A DNA stretch of 64,000 nt, taken from NCBI GenBank assembly GCA_011503125.2, contig WWBZ02000022.1, positions 3,658,001 to 3,722,000 of the forward strand, given 5' to 3'. The stretch comes from Botryosphaeria dothidea (lineage: Eukaryota; Ascomycota; Dothideomycetes; Botryosphaeriales; Botryosphaeriaceae). The notes beneath the pieces were generated by a model. The model searched no databases. It saw only the letters and a list, made by a program, of their open reading frames with translations, and had not been told where the DNA came from. Within the stretch, counting starts at the first letter, position 1; each line of letters starts with the position of its first letter. Made by a program: the position numbers and the translations under genes. Of the stretch, positions 58,162-64,000 are shown one piece after another.

Positions 58162-60475
58162 TCAACAACGTTCGAATACACGGTAGAGACCTTTTAGGTT
58201 TGCCACTTCGACAACTCCCTTTAGTAATCCCTTCGTTGCCACCAAGCGGTTTCTGAAGGCGGGGAATAGCACGTGCTCAATCGCGCGCTCTAGGTGTGTG
58301 CGCCTGGACATTATATCCGGTGTTTCTTGGCCCGTACCGTCCATTTGGCCTTCCTCGTTCCCGTGCGGTGGCGATGGCAGTACTTCCGGAACATAGAATG
58401 ATGCCAATTCCCTTAGGAACGAGCGAAAGCACGCCTTCTCTTCCAGCCAATTGACGTGGGGTCCTAGACGGATCAGGAAGTGCGGCAATTTCGCCAGACT
58501 CGGGGTGTAGCCTTTCGTCAGCAATGGTATAGAGACGAGTTCACCTTCATCAGTAATCTCCAATGAAAAGTACTCCATAAGCATCTCTCTTCGGCTGATG
58601 AGCTGCTGCCGCACGGCCGGTACCACTTCGTCCCAATCGATGTCGTCGTCGACGTCTGCCATGATCTTCTCCTGGTTTACCCCCACAGTGAGCAACTCAC
58701 TCAAGTTAAGAGCGGGATCAAATCTTATGGAGCCAAAATTTCCGAAATCCGTCAGGCCGACCTGGTAGAAATACTCGTTGCAAACCATGGCATAGTCGAT
58801 TAGGTAGAGCTTGACGCCTCCTTGAATGGCTACCATACGTCTCCGTTCATCCACAATGCCGACAAAAGTGTGACTTGCAAATACATCGGCCAACTCATTG
58901 TGCATATTCTCATGGACCTCGGCACGGAGGTCCTTGATAGTGGTCAGGCGACAAATAGTCGGCTCTTTGTCAGATGTCTCATACTCCAAGGCCTCTTCTC
59001 GATTGGCGGACTCGGATGTTCCGGACGCTGTAACAGGCTGTGGCCCAGGTAGGAACATGGTTGTGATTTTGCGGACGCGCGAGTCTGTGCGGACAAGGTT
59101 GTTTTCGTACGATCTCTGGGTAGAGCCTTTTTGCTGCGGAGTCCGCCGCGATGACGCGGGTTCCTCTGACTGGGCTCCTGCCGATGCGGTTGCCGAAGTT
59201 CCAGTGGGAGTCGTGCTGGTTTGAATTGTAGGAACCTTTGCGCCGGGAAGTAGACTCTGGGTCATGAACGTGCGGCTAGTATCTACGGCACCGAGTCTTG
59301 TGCGGATCTCATCGCGTATGATCTCTATGATCTCGTCTTCGTTCAGGAAATTGACTTCGCGTTTTGTTGGATGCACATTCACATCGACCCGCTGAGGATC
59401 TATATCCAGGCTGAGGTAGACAAAAGGATGTCCACCTTTGGGTAGGAAGGCACTGTACGTTTGCTCAACCGCTTTCTTGATTGCCGAGGATTCAACTGAT
59501 CTGTGGTTGATGAAGAGGAGCAACGTAGTCCTCTTCACACTATAATTAGCGTTGCTTACCCAGGCCTCTGCTTTGAACCCCCACCGGTCGTTACTCGTGT
59601 GGATTTCGATAAGCTCATTCGCGACCGCGTTGCCTTGGACCTGGCGTATACGATCCACGATACGTGCGTTTGCTGGGACTGAAATCCCCATGGACGAATC
59701 TCCATGCTTCTTGCAAGAGAAAGAAACACCGACGCAATGCACGGCGTAGCGACCGACCAAGTCGAGGATCTTGGCATACTCCTCACTTGCGGAACGAAAG
59801 GCGCGTCGGCGCGTCGGAACATTGTAGAAAAGATCCTCGACCTAGGTCTCGTTAACTAGGTGGTTTACAGCGTTTGCACAAGACCATACCGTTATCTGTG
59901 TGCCTTGACGACCAGCGCAGGGCTTCGGTTCAGCGCCCTGATTAGGTTTGGGAGGCACAAGCTTCCCATCGGCATAATGGGCTTTCCAGGCACAGCTGGA
60001 CTCTTTGGTCCGGGTCGTGACACTCAAGTGGGCTATGTGGCTGATACTGGCCAGAGCTTCACCGCGAAATCCGTAGGTGCCGATAGCTGTCAAGTCTTCG
60101 AAGGTTTGCAATTTAGAAGTCGTAAAACGTTCACACAAGATAGACAGGTCCTCGCGCTGCGCAAGATCAGTAATGGCCTTCTCGGATTCGGGAAACGGCA
60201 AGTACCTCGATACCGTGGCCATTGTCTGTTATCTGAAGAAGCTTAAGACCGCCTTCTTTGATCAAGATTTCCAGAGCGGTGGAGCCAGCATCGACAGCGT
60301 TCTCAATGAGCTCCTTAAGCGCGTGCACCGGAGCAACAATGATCTCGCCAGCTGCGATCTTGTTGACAACATCCTGCGAAAGTGCTTGGATGCGGCGGGG
60401 CGCGATGGGCGTGGCGCTCGTGATTCTTTTCGTTGCTGGTGGTGGCGTGGTGTCGACGTCCATCTCCTCTGCCAT
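58162..60475 (-). CDS. MLH1: MLH1 DNA mismatch repair protein
   Basis: Three exons (60475-60206, 60156-59890, 59841-58162), about 738 residues, normal for MLH1. The N-terminal GHKL ATPase is complete: [20 protein letters not shown] with ENAVDAG, DNGHGI, and [13 protein letters not shown]. The transducer domain includes [14 protein letters not shown]. The C-terminal dimerisation domain ends in the hallmark FERC. Known role: with Pms1 (MutL-alpha) it acts downstream of MutS in mismatch repair, and with Mlh3 in meiotic crossing-over. Introns are short (49 and 48 nt), one falling right after DNGHGIE. The start gives [13 protein letters not shown], a typical fungal N-terminal extension before the ATPase. 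Confidence 0.96.
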
Positions 60476-60790
60476 GATGGCGCGCTCACGCGTCACAACG
60501 TGCGCGAGGTGGTTCAAGGAGTGTGCATGAAGTCACTGTGTAGAATGAATGCGCGAGAATGACCGGAGGGTCGACGAAGCGATACGGATGAGATTGAGTT
60601 GCTGCGGGTGACTCCGGCGCGCGACGCGACAACGCGTTGCGTCATCTGTTCACGTGACCAAGAAATTGCTCTCAATTAATCTGCGGGCTCGTCACTACAT
60701 CACTCTCCTCCTCTATTCTATTGATACTTTTTGTCGAACTACGTCTCATAACCTCGATCATCCTGCCAGTCACCCAGACCGTATGTCAAC
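60476..60790. other. MLH1 upstream and GMC oxidoreductase 3' flank
   Basis: About 315 bases; carries the MLH1 promoter on the minus strand. No TATA box. ACGCG-like sequences occur around 60610-60650 (for example CAACGCGTTG at 60630-60639), which resemble the MluI cell-cycle box seen at replication and repair genes in yeasts; function here is conjecture. Confidence 0.4.
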
Positions 60791-62684
60791 TCACGCCTCC
60801 AGCTGTCCGTCTTGTTTGAGAAGATCACTCGCCCGTTCAGCTACTGCATAGAGGGTACTTATCAAGTGGCCGCAGACTTGGAACGGAAAAATGCTCGCAT
60901 CCACGACCCGGACATTGGCAGTTCCGTAAACTTTCAGCCTCTCGCTCACCACTCCGCCCTTGTCCCGAGGCATCATGGCGGCCGTACTCAGAAGATGGTA
61001 ATTGGCATTGTAATTCCGTTTGATCCAAGACGACCATGCCTCATAACTGGCATTCGACGGCACTGTATTCGTTCCTGGCCATGTGTCTGCACCAGCAATA
61101 TCCGCGAGCGGTCCGACATTGAAAAGCTTCCGCATCCATCGCGCAACCTCCACCTGGGTCTTGACGTCGTAATCAAACATGAAATAATTTGGGTTGATCT
61201 CTGCTGGAATTTGGGGGTTTGAGGACGTGATATGGATGTTACCCTTTGCGAATGGTAAGGTGCTCCAGAATTGAGATCCAAATGAATTCCCAGATGGATA
61301 GTAGACAATCTCCGCAACCGGGACTTGAGTATCGAAGAGCAGCGAGTGCTGGATTTTTAACAGACTCAGAACATCTTTGACGCTGGTGGCGTTATTGTTT
61401 TGAGCAGCAATGGCTGAAGCGTATGAAGGCAAAGCTTCCATGACAGAGGAGGCAAGACCGCGTGTAGAATTTCCGAAGATGTCAGTAACATTCGGATATG
61501 AAACATACCCCGCCGAGCCAGTATAAATTTGACCGGTATTTTTGGGGAATGTAAGTCCATTGTTCGTTTGATCGATCAAGTTCTCTCCCACACCAGGTAA
61601 AGACACGACCGTTTTGACACCTGCTTTGGAAAGAACGCTTCTCACTGTAAGCTTTTGCGATGACGGCCATCAGAAGTCCACTTACTCTGGATTCCCAATC
61701 CCGGATAATTCCAACAGGGAAGGTGTGCGGAGAGCGCCTGCGGATAGAATGACTTCTCGCGTAGCTTTCAGGATCCTCTTGGCTCTATCTGCGCCGATAG
61801 CTTCTACACCTGTCGCAACAGCGTCTGAAGAATCGTTCAAGCTTTTCCAAATAATCCTGGTAACGGTTGTGTTCAACAACATATGAAGGTTCCCTCTATC
61901 CGCTCCAATCGGCCAGTAGTACGCTCGTGCTGCATCCCATCGGACATTTGCCTTTGTGTCCACCGTCTTCGGATAGACGTTGAAACCGCGCAGACTGCCT
62001 CCATTCACATCTGGTGAGAAGGGGACTCCGAGAGCTTGGTTTGATCCGTTCAAGGAAGATGGGAAATCGTTGACCGCCTGGTTCACTGGGTATCCGACTT
62101 TCAAAGGACCACCACTTCCATGATAATCTAGGATGTAAGAAGCGCCACCCTCCTCTTGTTTCGGAGCTGGAATTTGGAACTGCTCAGACTTGAGATAGTA
62201 GGGATAGAGGTTCTGCCAGTTCCAGCCTAGATTGCCTGCTTCTTCCCAAGCGTTAATTTGAGCGACCTCAGCCCGAGTGTAAGCCATGCCTAGAAGTACT
62301 TAGCAAGCATTCATCTCATCATATCAGGTTCGATATGCTACCATTGATAGTGCTCGTGCCGCCGAGAGCCTTTGCCGCATGGAGAGTTCGGGCTCCCGAA
62401 CCGCCGAACACCTGCGGTACGGTCTTGTACTGCCAATCAATGGCGGTGCCGAAGGCTCGCCCATACCCATCGGGGTCGGTGACGTCAGTATTCTCATAGA
62501 CGGAGTCACCTGCTTCGATGACAAGAACAGATATGTTTGCGGACTCGGACAGGCGATTAGCGATTACGAGACCGCAGGTTCCTCCGCCGACTACAATATA
62601 ATCATAGCTGCTGGAGATGGAGGAAGAAGCGGAAGTACCCACAACAGCGCTGGCAAAGATGGTGGGTAAGAGGACAGACAACAT
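60791..62684 (-). CDS. Secreted GMC oxidoreductase (aryl-alcohol oxidase/dehydrogenase-like)
   Basis: Exons 62684-62342, 62289-61686 and 61640-60791, about 598 residues. The signal peptide MLSVLLPTIFASAVVG is followed by the FAD-binding motif YDYIVVGGGTCGLVIANRL. The GMC signatures are LGGTSTING and LSAGALRTPSLLELSGIGNP. The C-terminal domain carries NYHLLSTAAMMP with the first active-site His, then VVDASIFPFQVCGHLISTLYA with a second His. Several N-x-S/T sites fit secretion. Substrate class is uncertain: aryl alcohols, glucose and related sugars are all possible; most such enzymes make H2O2. The third exon's acceptor (GTGAG) is unusual but is the only one that keeps frame (giving NPESVLSKAG). 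Confidence 0.9.
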
Positions 62685-62890
62685 GGTTTGGACGTCTGGA
62701 GAAGTTCGTGGAAGGAGCGGGCGGGAATGTGTTGAGGCAGGAGCCTGCTCTCTGCGTGGCGAACCGCAAACTTTTCAAGCCGGATATCGAGGTGGTGGAA
62801 ATTAGATGGATACGAAGTTGTAATTTGAGCGGACAAATAGAATTTGCGCTCGCATGCAATATAAAGTGCAAGTTGTGTAACAAGTAAATG

Positions 62891-62932
62891 GTTGGTTGGG
62901 CTGTGGGCCCAAGTCCAACTAGCCCAACCAAC
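62891..62932. repeat. Perfect 12-bp inverted repeat flanked by AAATG direct repeats
   Basis: GTTGGTTGGGCT at 62891-62902 and its exact reverse complement at 62921-62932, with an 18-nt spacer. Immediately outside, AAATG occurs on both sides (62886-62890 and 62933-62937). It lies about 210 bases upstream of the GMC oxidoreductase ATG. It could be a hairpin, a dimeric regulator site or a tiny transposon-derived footprint. Confidence 0.75.
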
Positions 62933-62937
62933 AAATG

Positions 62938-64000
62938 CACCCTAACGGAACACACTAAAATATTTCACGAAGTTCTAATTCTTCTATATATCTCTATTAA
63001 CGTATTAAAAGGTATGCAAAGCTTGACTATACTAGGTTGACTTCCCTCCTGTAGTCATTCGTCTTTCTAGAATGAAAACTCTATGCAACGTAAAAAAGTC
63101 ACTTTCGAACGGCCTTCAACCAATGTCTTTGTGGGGACGGTAACATTCGTCCAGACGCAAGTGTACCGGTATTGTGTTTCTGGAGACAACCCCATCCAGA
63201 CAAATATTTCGATTCACAATAGGAGTCCTGCTTAGACCTTTGTCTAGCCTCCTGCCAGCGATGTTATGTTCCGCGCTGGTTGTCGGTTGCAGCGTCCTTC
63301 TGCAGAAACCTTCGGCAACAGCTATGGGGTTCTTCAGAAGGTCTCTCGGCGCGCGTGCAACGAGGCCCTTTGCTCAAAACACATTTCATCATGCCGTTCA
63401 TGATGCCGAACACGCTTGCAGTGAACACTCCGCGCTATTTACTTTGCGCACAGGAAAAAGCATTCCGCACCGACTATCTGCACATCACTTCCGCATTGCG
63501 CGAGTCAAGCAGTCACGATAGTTCAGCGCCGCCTACCAGATACGGCATCATATATTCCGATCTTCTCTTATAGTCTCTTTCCGAAAACAGCAAGACCGCA
63601 CGGCCACCATCTTATCAGACTACTCACCGGCGCCCGGCGCCCTCCCGCCAACACGAACCCCCACGAACACGACACAACAGACCGTTGCCGAGACCTCCCG
63701 CCTGCGACGGCGCCGCTGCTCAACACCACAAACAGTATTTGCGAAGAGCTGCTGCTTTTTCAATACAATCTTCATGCATATCCCGACCCACCTCGAACCA
63801 TAGCTCCAATACTATATGTTCCCGCCCCCTGCAAATCACACATGCGGAACCCCCACCAACCCGCACGCCCAAGATCACCCTGCCCGCGCCAAGCATGAAC
63901 CGACAACGACGATCACGACATATCCCTCTTTCAGCTCTCCCTAAGCCAAGGCGAGAAAGAGTGGAAAGTCCCTGCTTTTGCGCCCAACGCCAGCCGGTCA
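62938..64000. other. Right-end intergenic stretch
   Basis: No supportable gene. The part up to about 63100 is AT-rich. After 63590 it becomes C/A-rich with few T-rich tracts, which may be a promoter leader for a gene beyond the window. A frame at 63174-63521 has no recognisable signature. Confidence 0.4.

Noticed and set aside
63174..63573. Two overlapping frames near the right edge
   Set aside because: No recognisable signature, no intron continuation that adds a domain, and the window ends before any support could appear.
1..64000. CRISPR arrays, prophage, bacterial operons, intact transposons or a secondary-metabolite cluster
   Set aside because: None found. Genes are spliced and eukaryotic, there are no spaced repeat arrays, no polyketide or peptide synthetase domains, and no transposase or reverse transcriptase motifs.

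Overview
This window looks like an ordinary, gene-rich piece of chromosome from a filamentous ascomycete (Pezizomycotina; Dothideomycete-like gene content, but the class is inference). The evidence is short spliceosomal introns (mostly 47-80 nt, GTAAGT/GTGAGT donors, YAG acceptors), a HET-domain gene, two Zn2Cys6 regulators, a Crh-type wall enzyme, a heme-thiolate peroxidase, and a nuclear tRNA with an intron after the anticodon. I assigned 21 protein genes and one tRNA. All exon joins were read by eye and checked only for frame continuity.

Layout: 1-2843 has no gene I can support. 2844-5696(-) RINT1/Tip20 tether; 6151-8310(+) NOP9; 8660-10444(+) animal-type group II PLP decarboxylase; 10445-12527 gene-poor, then a HET-domain gene (to 14439, +). 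15265-17350(+) secreted sulfatase; 17603-17687(-) tRNA-Thr(CGT); 18439-20231(-) GH125 mannosidase. 20658-22968(-) and 23512-26159(+) are divergent zinc-cluster regulators. 27106-29667(-) VPS9 and 29983-31792(+) ASNSD1-like are divergent. 33256-34502(+) Crh-type GH16; 35079-38090(+) FIG4, convergent with 38664-42227(-) DDB1, which is divergent from 42544-43896(+) RPC5/Rpc37. 44888-46193(+) 3-hydroxyisobutyrate dehydrogenase and 46429-48093(+) CHM7 are in tandem. 48336-49993(-) RAD18; 51157-53944(-) CLC chloride/proton exchanger, divergent from 54334-55025(+) a Dpb3/CHRAC15-like histone-fold protein. 55453-56772(-) heme-thiolate peroxygenase; 58162-60475(-) MLH1; 60791-62684(-) secreted GMC oxidoreductase. 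The right end to 64000 has no supported gene.

Most genes are single-copy housekeeping genes: membrane tethering and endosomal traffic (RINT1, VPS9, FIG4, CHM7, CLC), ribosome biogenesis (NOP9), Pol III (RPC5) and genome maintenance (DDB1, RAD18, MLH1, histone fold). Scattered between them are accessory or secreted functions: HET, sulfatase, GH125, Crh, peroxygenase and GMC oxidase. There is no convincing biosynthetic cluster, CRISPR, or intact transposon. The most unexplained small structure is a perfect 12-bp inverted repeat flanked by 5-bp direct repeats upstream of the GMC oxidoreductase. Other points worth checking are a possible intronic C/D snoRNA, an intron open in frame until its acceptor, two possible micro first exons, and an EAD-for-EGD change in the peroxygenase.
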